Source of the DNA: JAIOQJ01 sp963718635
GTDB lineage: Bacteria > Planctomycetota > Planctomycetia > Gemmatales > Gemmataceae
Direction of reading: 5' to 3'
Assembly (NCBI GenBank): GCA_963718635.1
Contig: OY970367.1
Location: forward strand, 3,038,001 to 3,102,000
DNA length: 64,000 nt
In this document: piece after piece, positions 1-8,888 of the stretch
Numbering within the stretch: the first letter of the stretch is position 1
Layout of the letters: each line of letters starts with the position of its first letter
Made by a program: the position numbers and the translations under genes
The notes under the pieces: model-generated
What the model was told of the DNA's origin: nothing
Databases searched by the model: none
Seen by the model: the letters and a program-made list of their open reading frames with translations, nothing else

Positions 1-532
1 AGGGCGGATCGGTAAAGTAAAGATCGCCGTTCGAGTGCAGCACCAGATCGTTCGGGCTATTCAGTCGTTTGCCCTGGTACTTGTCCACCAGTGTTTTGAA
101 TTCGCCGGGCTTCTTCAGATCCATCGAAGCAATACGGCGATCACCATGTTGGCAGAGGATCAGACGCCCTTCTTTATCGAGGATCAACCCGTTGCTGCCC
201 GGTTCTTTTCCGGTAAACGGCTTGGTGCCGGTATAGCCGCTCGGATGCAAAAACTCCTTCAGGCCATCCGCTTCATTCCAACGCCAGATCTTGTTCGGAG
301 GGATGTCCGAGAAGAGCAAAGCCTTATCCCCTTTGACCCAGACGGGTCCCTCGGCCCAGGCGAACTTATTCGCGGCCAACACTTCAATTATCGCATCTTT
401 GGGAACCAGCTTATCGAAGTCCGGGTCGGCCCGTTCGATCGTGCCAAGCGTCTTCGGCTCAGCGCCGGCCAGCGACGCCATCAACAGCATGAGCGATGCG
501 CCAAGGTATTCAATACGGTAAGCGCGGACCAT
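1..532 (-). CDS. SMP-30/gluconolactonase-like secreted protein, C-terminus cut by window edge
   Basis: Reading leftward from an ATG at 530-532, about 177 codons are visible before the window edge. The start is supported by GGAGG nine bases upstream. The protein begins with a hydrophobic signal-like segment (residues 8-24, ending ASLAGA). It continues with beta-propeller sequence typical of the SMP-30/gluconolactonase/LRE family: AEGPVW, LLFSDIPPNKIWRW, NGLILDKEGRLILCQHGDRRI and LNSPNDLVLHSNGDLYFTDP. Members are usually calcium-dependent lactonases of the periplasm or cell surface acting on sugar lactones. The substrate cannot be told from this part. It is transcribed away from endonuclease III, with about 150 bases between the two starts. 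Confidence 0.85.
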   Translation of the reverse strand, partial: MVRAYRIEYLGASLMLLMASLAGAEPKTLGTIERADPDFDKLVPKDAIIEVLAANKFAWAEGPVWVKGDKALLFSDIPPNKIWRWNEADGLKEFLHPSGYTGTKPFTGKEPGSNGLILDKEGRLILCQHGDRRIASMDLKKPGEFKTLVDKYQGKRLNSPNDLVLHSNGDLYFTDPP

Positions 533-680
533 AAGGCCTATCCTCCACAGGGAAGTGTGCGGATGAAATTCGGAGCAAGTTCCGTGGTCCCTATCGTATC
601 GCTTGCCATTTCGTACTCAAGCGAATTTTGCACGATTCGTCGGCTTCCCACTTCGTTTGCGATTTGCTATCATTGCGCCA

Positions 681-1337
681 ATGGCGTCTTCAACCGAATT
701 GAAACTTCGCGTTCGCCGCATCCGCCGTGCGCTGGCCAAACTCTATCCGGATGCCGTCTGCGCTCTCCATCACGATGGCCCCTTGCAACTGCTGATCGCC
801 ACCATTCTGTCCGCGCAATGCACCGACGTTCGCGTCAACCTTGTCACACCCGCTCTCTTTGCACGCTATCAAACGGCCATTGATTATGCCGAGGCCGAGA
901 CCAGCGAACTCGAAAAGCTGATTCAATCGGCCGGCTTTTTTCGCAACAAGGCAAAGAGCATCAAAGCCTGCTGCCGTGCCCTGGCGGAGCAATACGATGG
1001 CCAAGTCCCTCAGAAACTGGACGATCTCGTGCAGTTGCCCGGCGTGGGGCGTAAGACCGCCAACGTCGTACTGGGCAACTCGTTCGATGTGCCGGGCATC
1101 ACGGTCGATACACACGTCGGCCGACTAAGCCGTCGCTGGGCACTCACCTTGCACGACGACCCGGTCAAAGTCGAGCGCGATCTGATGTTGTTGATTCCCA
1201 AGAAAGAATGGACCCTGTTCAGCCATCGCACCATTTTCCACGGCCGACAAATCTGCCACGCCCAGAGACCCAAATGCGACGCTTGCTTCATGGCGGCCTT
1301 CTGTCCCAAAGTAGGGGTCGTAAGTGCCTCTCATTAG
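681..1337 (+). CDS. nth: Endonuclease III
   Basis: A 218-residue base-excision-repair DNA glycosylase/AP lyase, close to the usual ~211 residues. The helix-hairpin-helix reads LPGVGRKTANVVLG and carries the catalytic lysine. The catalytic aspartate is in VDTHVGRLSRR. The C-terminal 4Fe-4S ligands follow the exact family spacing C-X6-C-X2-C-X5-C (CHAQRPKCDACFMAAFC). Reading upstream to 603 would add 26 residues not found in the family, so the ATG at 681 (MASSTELK) is chosen. Expected role: excision of oxidised pyrimidines from DNA. It stands alone; a repeat-rich stretch follows directly. Confidence 0.96.
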   Translation: MASSTELKLRVRRIRRALAKLYPDAVCALHHDGPLQLLIATILSAQCTDVRVNLVTPALFARYQTAIDYAEAETSELEKLIQSAGFFRNKAKSIKACCRALAEQYDGQVPQKLDDLVQLPGVGRKTANVVLGNSFDVPGITVDTHVGRLSRRWALTLHDDPVKVERDLMLLIPKKEWTLFSHRTIFHGRQICHAQRPKCDACFMAAFCPKVGVVSASH

Positions 1338-1349
1338 GAGGACGCCTTC

Positions 1350-1363
1350 GGGAAATATTTCCC
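1350..1363. repeat. Truncated GGGAAATATTTCCC palindrome
   Basis: A perfect 14-bp palindrome 12 bases after the nth stop codon. The left arm continues as CTTC, as in other family members. The right arm does not continue as GAAG, so this copy is damaged or partial. Confidence 0.7.
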
Positions 1364-1474
1364 ACTTATTAACCGATAGCCTTTCCCCGTTTTCGAACTA
1401 CTTACCAAAGCCGCGCCGTTAGAAAGCGGAGTACTAACCACTTCCAAACGGTCGCGGCTCTGACCGCGCCGCGT

Positions 1475-1521
1475 GTTTTCCACGATTTTCTCGCAAAACC
1501 TTCGGGAAATATTTTCCGAGG
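1475..1521 (+). repeat. Dispersed repeat: leader plus GGAAATATTTTCC near-palindrome
   Basis: The leader GTTTTCCACGATTTTCTCG (1475-1493) is followed after a short spacer by CTTCGGGAAATATTTTCCGAG. The same leader/palindrome order occurs at 18554-18604, 53614-53666 and 53760-53819. Confidence 0.75.
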
Positions 1522-1644
1522 CGTATTCCACATCGTGGGGGTTGAAGCACAGGCTTTGCTCAGCGGGGCGATTCGGCTCACAGCATCGCCGTGCAAGGCG
1601 AGCATCCCCGCCTCGGCTGACGCTCGGCGTTGCATACGGCACTT

Positions 1645-1660
1645 ACCAGTTTAGGCGCGC
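1645..1660 (+). repeat. Tail motif ACCAGTTTAGGCGCGC of the dispersed repeat
   Basis: Matches ACCAGCTTAGGCGCGC at 18951 and CTAGCTTAGGCGCC at 53951. In all three loci it lies 140-350 bases to the right of the last GGAAATATTTCC palindrome. Confidence 0.6.
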
Positions 1661-1819
1661 TGAGAATGGAAACGACTTTTTCGTGCGGAGCGCAACGAAA
1701 GCCAAATCGGGCGAAAAGTACTTAGCTCTCTTACTAACGTAAGAAGCGAAGCAGCACACTCGACCGACACAGGCTTGCATACCAGACGCGAAGAACGGTT
1801 ATCGACTCCACCAATCCCC

Positions 1820-2836
1820 TTAGGGCAGCACGAAATCGAAGAACGTTTGCGTAAGGGGCTGCGGGGTGCGAGGATCGCCGACCGCGTCGGCTAAGGCGAG
1901 ACGCAGGTCGGCGTATGAGCCAAATCGGTCTTCGGGCTTTTTGGCCAGCATACGCATTACGACATCTGCGCAACGCTCGGATAAATCGGGCACATACTCG
2001 CGTGGCGACGTGGGCATGTGGCGTAGGTGCTTCATGATCACTTCCATCGTCGATCGACCGGGGAAAGGGAGCGCTCCGGTAAGAGCGTGATAAAAGGTGG
2101 CGCCGAGCGAATAGATATCCGCGCGGAAGTCGGCCGATAGGGGATCGCTGGCCTGCTCCGGCGCCAGGTAGGCGGCTGTACCCGCGGGAGCATAACTTTT
2201 TTTGAGGGGAGGCGAGCCGGGCTTCTTCGCATTCGGAACGATCGCCAGACCGAGGTCGGCCACTTTCGCATGGCCATCCTTGCCCAGCAACAGATTGCCC
2301 GGCTTCACGTCGCGATGGACAATGCCGTACTTCTGCGCTTCGGCCAAACCTTCGACTGCCTGCCGAATAATGTCGCATGCGAAGCGGGGCGGGATGCGAC
2401 CCTTCTGCCGAATCAAATCTGCAAGCGTTCCACCGGGCACAAGTTCCAAAACGAGATAACGAACCGGACCTTCGTCCTCGAAATCCCAAAGGCGGACAAT
2501 GTTGGGGTGGTTGAGCCTTGCGAGCAACACAGCCTCCGATTTTAATCTCTCCAGCAAGTGCGGCGAGTCTTCGAGCGAACTCTGTTTGAGAATCTTTACC
2601 GCCACCGAAAATTCGAGAGTTCGATGACGCCCGCGGTAGACGTAGCTGGTGGCGCCCTCCCCTATCTCCCCGACAAGTTCGTACTTGCCGAGCAGATCTC
2701 CTATTTGCACCTCGTGGGCCGAACACGCTGGTTCATGTCGCCGAACCGGGCTTGGTGCCTCAACTGCCGGTGGACGAATCCATTGCGGGGGGATCTCTCG
2801 GTAAATATGTCTTGCCAAGCAACCAGGGAGTTTCAT
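1820..2836 (-). CDS. Serine/threonine protein kinase
   Basis: A 338-residue soluble Hanks-type kinase from the ATG at 2836 (MKLPGCLAR). The frame stays open to 3031, but that extension looks non-coding. The glycine loop is GEGATSYVYRG and the ATP lysine is in VAVKIL. The catalytic loop is HRDVKPGNLLL. The metal-binding motif is DLG in place of DFG, a common bacterial variant, and APEQ marks the activation-segment end. Catalytic residues look intact, so it should phosphorylate Ser/Thr. About 60 N-terminal residues precede the kinase domain. No transmembrane segment or PASTA/WD40 sensor is visible. It diverges from the protease gene at 3099. No strong Shine-Dalgarno precedes the chosen start. 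Confidence 0.9.
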   Translation of the reverse strand: MKLPGCLARHIYREIPPQWIRPPAVEAPSPVRRHEPACSAHEVQIGDLLGKYELVGEIGEGATSYVYRGRHRTLEFSVAVKILKQSSLEDSPHLLERLKSEAVLLARLNHPNIVRLWDFEDEGPVRYLVLELVPGGTLADLIRQKGRIPPRFACDIIRQAVEGLAEAQKYGIVHRDVKPGNLLLGKDGHAKVADLGLAIVPNAKKPGSPPLKKSYAPAGTAAYLAPEQASDPLSADFRADIYSLGATFYHALTGALPFPGRSTMEVIMKHLRHMPTSPREYVPDLSERCADVVMRMLAKKPEDRFGSYADLRLALADAVGDPRTPQPLTQTFFDFVLP

Positions 2837-3098
2837 GAACGGCCAACTTCGCAAAAAGCGGCAAATCCGTTTTGAGCCGGCAGGGGAGGTTGTGAGTCGA
2901 CACGTGAAGTATGCAACGTTTATCGCAACAACTCGGACGCGATTTCTTTTTCTCTTGAGAATATTTCCGCTGGGGGTACAGAGATTTGGGGAGAGTGGAA
3001 AGAAGGCGGCATTCCGCATTTTCTTTCGCATCGTTCGCTTCCCGTTTGCTACACTAAACCCCGAAATCTCTTCTATTACCAGCTAAGGAATTACCGGT

Positions 3099-5506
3099 AT
3101 GGGACTACCTTCCATCGCGGCCTGCGAACGGCACGGGCGTCTACTCGCCATTTGTGCGCTCGTGGCGCTCGCAGTGCCAACGGCGGCGACAGCGCAGCCA
3201 CAACTCGACGCCGAAATCTTGAAACTGACGAAGTCTGCGACCGTTCATCTGACAGTGAAATTGACCGACGGCAAGACCTTTCAAGGAAGCGGCTTTTTCA
3301 CCGAGCAGCCGGGCGTGATCATCACCAACGCGCACGTGCTTGGCATGATGGATGCTGACAGCCGTAAGCCGTCGCAGGTCGAAGTCACCATTAACGGAGG
3401 AACTCCGGCGAGCCGTTCGGTGGCGGGACGGGTGCTAGGAGTTGATCGGGGAACCGATCTGGCTTTGGTGCGTATTGAAGGGAAGGAACTGCCGGCTGCA
3501 TTGAAATTGGGCACCGCCGCCAATCTGGCGGAGACGGAAACAGTCTTCGTTTTCGGCTATCCATTCGGCAAAGAACTGGGCAAAGCGGTCACCATCAGCA
3601 AGTCGTCCGTATCGAGTTTGCGCAGGTCGAAGAGCGAGCGCATCGAGCGCGTGCAGCTCGAAGGCGGCCTTAATCCAGGCAATTCGGGAGGCCCGGTTGT
3701 CGATTCCAAAGGCAATGTGGTGGGCGTATCCGTTAGCAAGGTGGGCAACTCGCAGATCGGCTTTGCCATCCCCGCCGAGGACGTTGCTCGATTTCTAAAC
3801 GGGCGACTGATTACCTCGCACTACGAGACGCCATACCGCGAAGACGGCAAGGTGATTCTGCCGATGCGGTTGGAAATGGTCGATCCTCTAGGACGCATCA
3901 AGAAAGCCTCGATCGAAATTTGGACGGGCAACCCGGGCCCATCGCGTCTGTCGGGCAATAAGCAGCCCGCCCCTTTGCCGGGCGATTCTGCAATTATCAC
4001 GAACGAGATGCCATACGATCCGAAAACGCAGTCGGTGTCGCTGGACGTAGCGCTGCCTCCTTTGCCGGATGCGAAGCAGGTTTACTATTATCGCCCCGTT
4101 ATCACCAATGGCCTAAATGACACACGCTGGGTGGCGGGCCTTCCAGTCAGGCTGCGCCACGCCGGTCGATCGCGTGCCGATCGAATTGAAGTATGCGCCG
4201 CCGGAAAAACAGACGGCGGAAATGGTAAGCCTGGGCAGCTTCCGGATTCGCGATGCCGCCGGCGACGAACACGTGTTGGCCGTCGATTTCAAGACCGCGA
4301 TTACAGAAACGTTTCGAGCGAAAGAGAGCCGTTTTATCCCGATGCGGATGAGCTACGACCGCTTTTTCCTCACCATCAAGCGAGATGAGAAACCGCTGCC
4401 GAACATGGAAGACTACCTGAAAATGCTACGCGACGTTCAATTGCTTGCTGCTGAAATCGAAATGGATCTGGATGGCAGCATGGGTCGTTCCAAGGAAGAC
4501 CTTTCGCGCGTGCCCAAGTTGACTCGTAGCTTTCTGGGCGACATGAGCGACCAAGTGTTGCAGTCGCTGGAAGTAATGACCGTGCCGTTGCCCTCAAAGA
4601 AATTGCAGCCGAAAGAGACTTGGAAAGCTCAACGCAATTTCATGGTAGGCAATGCCTTCTTTGTCGTGCCCGCCTCGGTGGACATTGTTTATACCTATAT
4701 CGGCGTCCAGAAAGAGAAAGGCCTGCCGAACGGGCGTGACTGCGCCGTGATCGGCATCGAAGGCGATGTGCGCCCGCGCCGCGGTTCCGGCGATCCCGAT
4801 ATCGGCGGCACGCTCCGCTGTCTGGCTTATGTCGCTCTCGATACGGGTGAGGTGATTCAAGCCAATGCGAACGTGAAGGCGGAATTGGACATCGGCACAG
4901 GCAAGACCGCTTCGAAAGTAATTGCGACGATGGGCGTCAACATTCTGCGCCGCGCCGGCGCCCACAGTTGTGAAGAAGGAGGGGCCCACGACCGATCCGA
5001 AGGTCGATTCACCGAAGACCGATCCGGATGGGAAGAACAAAGTCACGCGCATCGTCGGCGGCTTACGCGATCCGGCCAACGAAGAGGCAGCCGAAGAAGG
5101 CGGCTTGCTAGTCGGCATTGAAGTTGGCCTCGGGAAATTCGGCAAGAACGATGTCGTTCGCGCGTTCCGACCGGTATTTCGAAAAGACGACAAAGAAACT
5201 CTTGGCACGCAGCGTGGCATCGAGTTGGCCAACGTGGTGAAGGCAGTGGCCAAACCCGGTTACGCGGTCGGCGCCGTGACTTTGAAGGCGGGGTTGACGG
5301 TCGATGGCATGTCCATCACGTTCATGAAAGTCGTCAACGGTCAGCTCGATACGAAGGATTCCTACGAGAGCGATTGGATCGGCGGCAAAGGCGGCCTAGC
5401 GCCCGTGAAGCTCGGCGGCGACGGCACGCCGATCGTGGGCGTTTCTATCAAAACGAACGCCGCCAACCGCAACGCAACGGGGCTTGGATTAATGATGAAG
5501 AAGTGA
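3099..5506 (+). CDS. Secreted trypsin-like (DegP/HtrA-type) serine protease, two frame breaks
   Basis: A signal peptide ends near AVPTAATAQ. A chymotrypsin-fold domain of about 200 residues follows, with the whole triad: His in IITNAHVLG, Asp in DRGTDLALVRI and Ser in LNPGNSGGPVV. After it comes a long C-terminal region of about 550 residues with no recognised domain and no clear PDZ. The gene is read in three frames. One base change near 4155 moves the frame at VAGLPVRLR / ATPVDRVPIELKY. A second near 4955 moves it at NILRRA / PAPTVVKKEGP. Both sides of each break are good protein, so I treat this as one gene of about 800 residues. Expected site is the cell envelope. Confidence 0.82.
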
Positions 5507-5769
5507 AGTGGCGGGAGACTTCGATCTCAGCATTTCTGCGAGCCGGGAGAGTCAGCGATCGAAGAAAGCAGTGTAAGCTGCTTTTCAGGTGGCTCACTCT
5601 CCCGCTTCCGCAAATCCGTTGGCGAACTCTGCTACCGAAAGTCACTTTGAAACGCTGTTTTTTCTTGATGCGTTCCCGGTGATTTGATTCAATTGACTTT
5701 GCCCAGCCGACTGCTTCCGGAGTGATTCGGCGACACTCGGCTTTTTCGCTTTCTTTTCCGAGCACTTCG

Positions 5770-6174
5770 ATGGATAGTCTGCCTGTCTCGCAGATCGATC
5801 ATGTGTCGCTGATTATCACGGAGATCGAGCGCAGCCGTCATTTTTACAGCAAGATCTTAGGGCTGCGTGAGATGCCGAAGCCGAAATCGTTCAACTTCAT
5901 CGCGCTCTGGTTTGTCGTCGGCAATCAACAGCTACATCTGCTGCAAAAACCCCAGGCGGATACCCGCAGCCCGCGCCATTTTGCGCTGCGCGTGCCGAAC
6001 GCTGAAGCCGCCCGACAATATTTCCGGCGGCGGCAGATCGTGCTGGAAGAGACAACCAGGATCGATCATTGCGATCGTTTTTTCGTCTACGACCCCGATG
6101 GCAATCGCATCGAAATCATCGAATGGCAACAACCGTACGACCCGGCCCAGAGCGGCGCAGCCAAATTCGACTGA
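5770..6174 (+). CDS. VOC (glyoxalase/bleomycin-resistance) family protein
   Basis: 134 residues from the ATG at 5770 (MDSLPVSQIDHVSL). A single vicinal-oxygen-chelate domain shows a metal-ligand pattern: His in QIDHVSLII, His in PRHFALRV, and Glu in the final strand EIIEW, after the typical YDPDGNRIE. Family members are dimeric metalloenzymes (lyases, dioxygenases or thiol transferases). The reaction here cannot be told. The frame is open for 16 more codons upstream, but the family alignment favours the internal ATG. Confidence 0.88.
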   Translation: MDSLPVSQIDHVSLIITEIERSRHFYSKILGLREMPKPKSFNFIALWFVVGNQQLHLLQKPQADTRSPRHFALRVPNAEAARQYFRRRQIVLEETTRIDHCDRFFVYDPDGNRIEIIEWQQPYDPAQSGAAKFD

Positions 6175-6186
6175 AAGTGCTGACCA

Positions 6187-6924
6187 TTACGGGATGCGCA
6201 AAATACGGCAGGTTTCTTCGTACGATGCTTCCAGTTCGAGTGGGATGCTTAAGTCTTCGGCCAGCCATAAAGGCAATGTCGGCAGCGGTTCGCCCAATAC
6301 GAGCGGATAAGCCCAGGTCTCAAGGTTCGCACTGCTCCCGTGGGAAGCCCATCGGCTGGCAACCGCATAGAGAGGAGATGGCTCAGTGCCCAAAGACGGA
6401 TCGGATTGGCCAAGGTTATCCAATAGTTCGGCATAGAAATTGAAGCCGCGCGTGGTAACCAGATCGATAATACAGACCGAAACCGATTCGCGCAACAGAG
6501 CAGCGCACTTGCCGACAAATGCCCGGCGGTGGTCGGGCCGATCTTTATTGGCCGGGCTCACGATCTGGACGGCGGCCACCAAACGGCGGTTCCGTTTCGT
6601 GTCGTACACGAGCACCTCGTATTCATCCTGCTCCGGTAACTCGGTTGAAACGGTAAAGGTTGGCTTGGTGGGCGACCAGACTAAAGTCGCTGTGCCGCCT
6701 TTCCCGTTATCTGAAGTTGGAGAGACTGCGAAAGTGTCATCGCGTTCGAAAGTACCGACGTCAACTTCGACAGCTGAGCCCCAATGAATATGCGGGCCTG
6801 CGACGTAACGTTGAGGCAATTGGCTTTGCAGCGATTGAACAATCATCGCGGGCCACGCGCCGTGAAAACTATCCCAGGAGGTCCAGTTGTCCAGTGGTGG
6901 CCGGAAGTGATCTCGAAGCGGCAT
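6187..6924 (-). CDS. Hypothetical protein, DUF4058-like/planctomycete family
   Basis: 245 residues from the ATG at 6924 (MPLRDHFRPPL); an ATG eight codons upstream is possible. The N-terminus (PLRDHFRPPL, SWDSFHGAWPAMIV) and the core motif AAVQIVSPANKDRPDHRRAFVGKC resemble an uncharacterised family I associate with planctomycetes. The core recalls the DUF4058 protein at 43001-43783, which has VIELLSPANK in the same place, followed by charged R/K residues and a hydrophobic strand ending in IDL. A PD-(D/E)XK-like nuclease fold is possible but not shown. The neighbour on the same strand at 6976-7560 may be cotranscribed. Confidence 0.75.
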   Translation of the reverse strand: MPLRDHFRPPLDNWTSWDSFHGAWPAMIVQSLQSQLPQRYVAGPHIHWGSAVEVDVGTFERDDTFAVSPTSDNGKGGTATLVWSPTKPTFTVSTELPEQDEYEVLVYDTKRNRRLVAAVQIVSPANKDRPDHRRAFVGKCAALLRESVSVCIIDLVTTRGFNFYAELLDNLGQSDPSLGTEPSPLYAVASRWASHGSSANLETWAYPLVLGEPLPTLPLWLAEDLSIPLELEASYEETCRILRIP

Positions 6925-6975
6925 GGAGCACTCTTGTTTAATTAACAACCGCTTGTTTCAGAAACCAAGGCGCCG

Positions 6976-7560
6976 TTACTTTTCGATTCTCAGGTAGCGG
7001 ACCCAGTCGTTGGCTTCCAACGCGAGCGCGCCGACCGCCGTGTCATCATCGGTGTAAAGCGCCAAGCCGATCAAATAAGGCTTTCCGCGAATCTTGGCGA
7101 GGCCTGCCATGCGAATCCAAGGCGAATCATCGCCGTCCGCATCCGGGGATTCAACGAGCCGAAAGAAGGTCGGCGTGAAACCTTTGGCGCTGAGTTGCGG
7201 CGGCCAGGTGCGGATGCGTGGTTTGTCCGCTTCGATGCATTGCGCCAGGCCGCGCGTCAGGCTGTCGAATAGTGCGGGAACTTGATCGACGTCGATTGCT
7301 TCGTGTTGCGTACCTGTCGGCGCAACCACGATAAGACGTAACCGCGCGGGCACTCCTTCAACCCAGAGACGCGGACCGCGCCGCAGCGGCGGAGGATCGG
7401 GATAGTCGGCCAGATTCTCTTGGAGATTCGCCTGCTTCTTAACCCGGCCTTTGCGCTTTCCACCTGTAAAAAGCGACTTGAGAAAATAAAGAACGACAAC
7501 GAGAACGAGCAGGGCCGCGCCGCCGGCCATCAACGATTGCCGTAGATCGAGATCAAACAT
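6976..7560 (-). CDS. Hypothetical single-pass membrane protein
   Basis: 194 residues from the ATG at 7560 (MFDLDLRQSL), with AAGG ten bases upstream. One membrane helix (about residues 11-28, AGGAALLVLVVVLYFL) is followed by a basic stretch (GGKRKGRVKKQ) and a soluble domain of about 140 residues with no motif I recognise. The basic stretch after the helix suggests the soluble domain is cytoplasmic. It ends 51 bases before the start of the 6187-6924 gene, so the two may form an operon. Function unknown. Confidence 0.75.
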   Translation of the reverse strand: MFDLDLRQSLMAGGAALLVLVVVLYFLKSLFTGGKRKGRVKKQANLQENLADYPDPPPLRRGPRLWVEGVPARLRLIVVAPTGTQHEAIDVDQVPALFDSLTRGLAQCIEADKPRIRTWPPQLSAKGFTPTFFRLVESPDADGDDSPWIRMAGLAKIRGKPYLIGLALYTDDDTAVGALALEANDWVRYLRIEK

Positions 7561-7637
7561 CGAGAAACCTTGGGAAACAATAAGTTTGCAGGTTTGAATC
7601 CAACGCGAATTGGACATTCATGGATGCAGGTTAGGTG

Positions 7638-7758
7638 CGACATGTCCTTCGTCGAAAATTTCGTCGCCGATGGAACGACGTATCTCGCGGATGTCGCGTT
7701 GTCGGCTTGCATCGGTCTGCAACGTTTCTGCCATCTCCCACCACTCCTTTCGTTCGTT
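7638..7758 (-). pseudogene. Remnant of a second Rpn-type gene (121-bp duplication)
   Basis: This segment repeats 7991-8111 at a constant offset of 353 bases with only a few mismatches. It lies just beyond the stop codon of the intact gene at 7764. On the minus strand it still encodes the ERKEWWEMAET…DIREIRRSIGDEIFDEGHV segment. It looks like what is left of a neighbouring paralogue, or a partial tandem duplication. Confidence 0.75.
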
Positions 7759-7763
7759 ACGCA

Positions 7764-8888
7764 TCAGGGCGCCATCAATTCGTCCCACGAATTCGCATCA
7801 AGCACATTCAGATTGATTTGCTCTAAACGGTAGCTATCGTCGATGGCGTTCAACTTGTCTTCGACGCTTTCAAGTGGCGGCACACCGAATCGCTTCTTGC
7901 CTAAGAGCAAGATGGAACTGCGAAGCGCTTCCACTCGCCCTTCCACTCGCCCTTCTACTCGCCCTTTCGCCAGTCCTTTGGCTAGCCCTTCGACATGTCC
8001 TTCGTCGAAGATTTCGTCGCCGATGGAACGACGTATCTCGCGGATGTCGCGTTGTCGGCTTGCATCGGTCTGCATCGTTTCCGCCATCTCCCACCACTCC
8101 TTTCGTTCGTTGGGCGGTCGTCGCCACGATGCCCACGTGATCAACAGCCGCAACAGATCGTACCAGCGCACTTTGTCTTTGCCGTGCAATTCGTCCAACT
8201 GCTGGAGCGCGTTGCGGAACGCCGACTCGAACTCCGCTTTCTCCGCCCCTTCCAATCTTATCACGGCCAGCACCTGGAGAAATGCCTCTTCGCTGTTCAG
8301 CAGCGTTCTCGAATCGTGCTTGGCCAGTTCCCAGAAGATCGGTTCCCAGGCTGGCATCAGCTTCAACAGCGCTTCGGGTGCATCAATGAGGTCGGTCAGT
8401 CTCTTCGAAGTAGTCCATGGCCTGGCGCCGGTGTGTAAAACGATGGGCACGATGGGAGTCAACTGCAACGCCGAACGTGGAGGCGCCGCCTTCTCCCATT
8501 CTTTCCACTGGCGTTCCCAATAAAAGGCCGCGTAGAGGAATGTCCGCAACGGCATGCGCGGATCGGGCGTCGACTGGTGCTCCAACAAGATGCAAATGAG
8601 GATCGTCTGCTCGCGGTCACCGCGGCGAAACGGGATTTCACAAAGAATGTCCGCCTCCCGGCCACGCCAATCGTCCATCAGGTGTTCCCGAGGCAGAATG
8701 CGGACACGCTCGAAGTCGAGATTGGCGGCGATCTCCGGAATCGCCTCCAGCAGAAAGCCGCGCAAGTTGGCGGCATTCGCTAGCGAATCGCGTATGGCGC
8801 GGTCCGCGAAATCGCGGAGTGGAACATCGTCGTCACCGACCATTGAGTACCCTTTAGCAACGTCGCAGGCGTTAAGAATTTCTCGCAT
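7764..8888 (-). CDS. Rpn/PD-(D/E)XK family putative transposase-nuclease
   Basis: 374 residues. The N-terminus (DVPLRDFADRAIRDSLANAANLRGFL) and the core with READILCEIPF followed by ILICILLEHQSTPDPRMPLR match the Rpn family (recombination-promoting nuclease/putative transposase, PD-(D/E)XK fold). The C-terminal tail has the VEGL-AKGL-AKGR-VEGR-VEGR repeat typical of these proteins. The ATG at 8888 touches the stop of the Hsp70-like gene (TAAATG), which suggests translational coupling. An internal ATG at 8843 (MVGDDDVPLRDF) is an alternative start nearer the family's usual N-terminus. Expected role: DNA nicking/recombination, unproven here. Confidence 0.85.
   Translation of the reverse strand: MREILNACDVAKGYSMVGDDDVPLRDFADRAIRDSLANAANLRGFLLEAIPEIAANLDFERVRILPREHLMDDWRGREADILCEIPFRRGDREQTILICILLEHQSTPDPRMPLRTFLYAAFYWERQWKEWEKAAPPRSALQLTPIVPIVLHTGARPWTTSKRLTDLIDAPEALLKLMPAWEPIFWELAKHDSRTLLNSEEAFLQVLAVIRLEGAEKAEFESAFRNALQQLDELHGKDKVRWYDLLRLLITWASWRRPPNERKEWWEMAETMQTDASRQRDIREIRRSIGDEIFDEGHVEGLAKGLAKGRVEGRVEGRVEALRSSILLLGKKRFGVPPLESVEDKLNAIDDSYRLEQINLNVLDANSWDELMAP
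7931..8003 (-). repeat. 12-bp tandem repeats in the Rpn C-terminal tail
   Basis: About six 12-base units (CACTCGCCCTTC and variants TACTCGCCCTTT, CGCCAGTCCTTT, GGCTAGCCCTTC, GACATGTCCTTC) encode the four-residue repeat of the nuclease tail. The duplicated segment at 7638 begins inside a copy of the last unit. Confidence 0.85.

Larger units (their letters stand above)
1338..1819. other. Non-coding repeat-rich gap between nth and a kinase gene
   Basis: No convincing coding sequence is seen here. The stretch holds one copy-set of the dispersed palindrome family: a truncated GGGAAATATTTCCC at 1350-1363, a leader plus near-palindrome at 1475-1521, and the ACCAG-TTTAGGCGCGC tail at 1645-1660. Since nth and the kinase gene are convergent, it is also the shared 3' region of both. 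Confidence 0.7.

Noticed and set aside
4594..5253. 219-residue minus-strand protein
   Set aside because: Antisense to the C-terminal part of the protease gene; Ser/Thr/Arg-rich shadow sequence.
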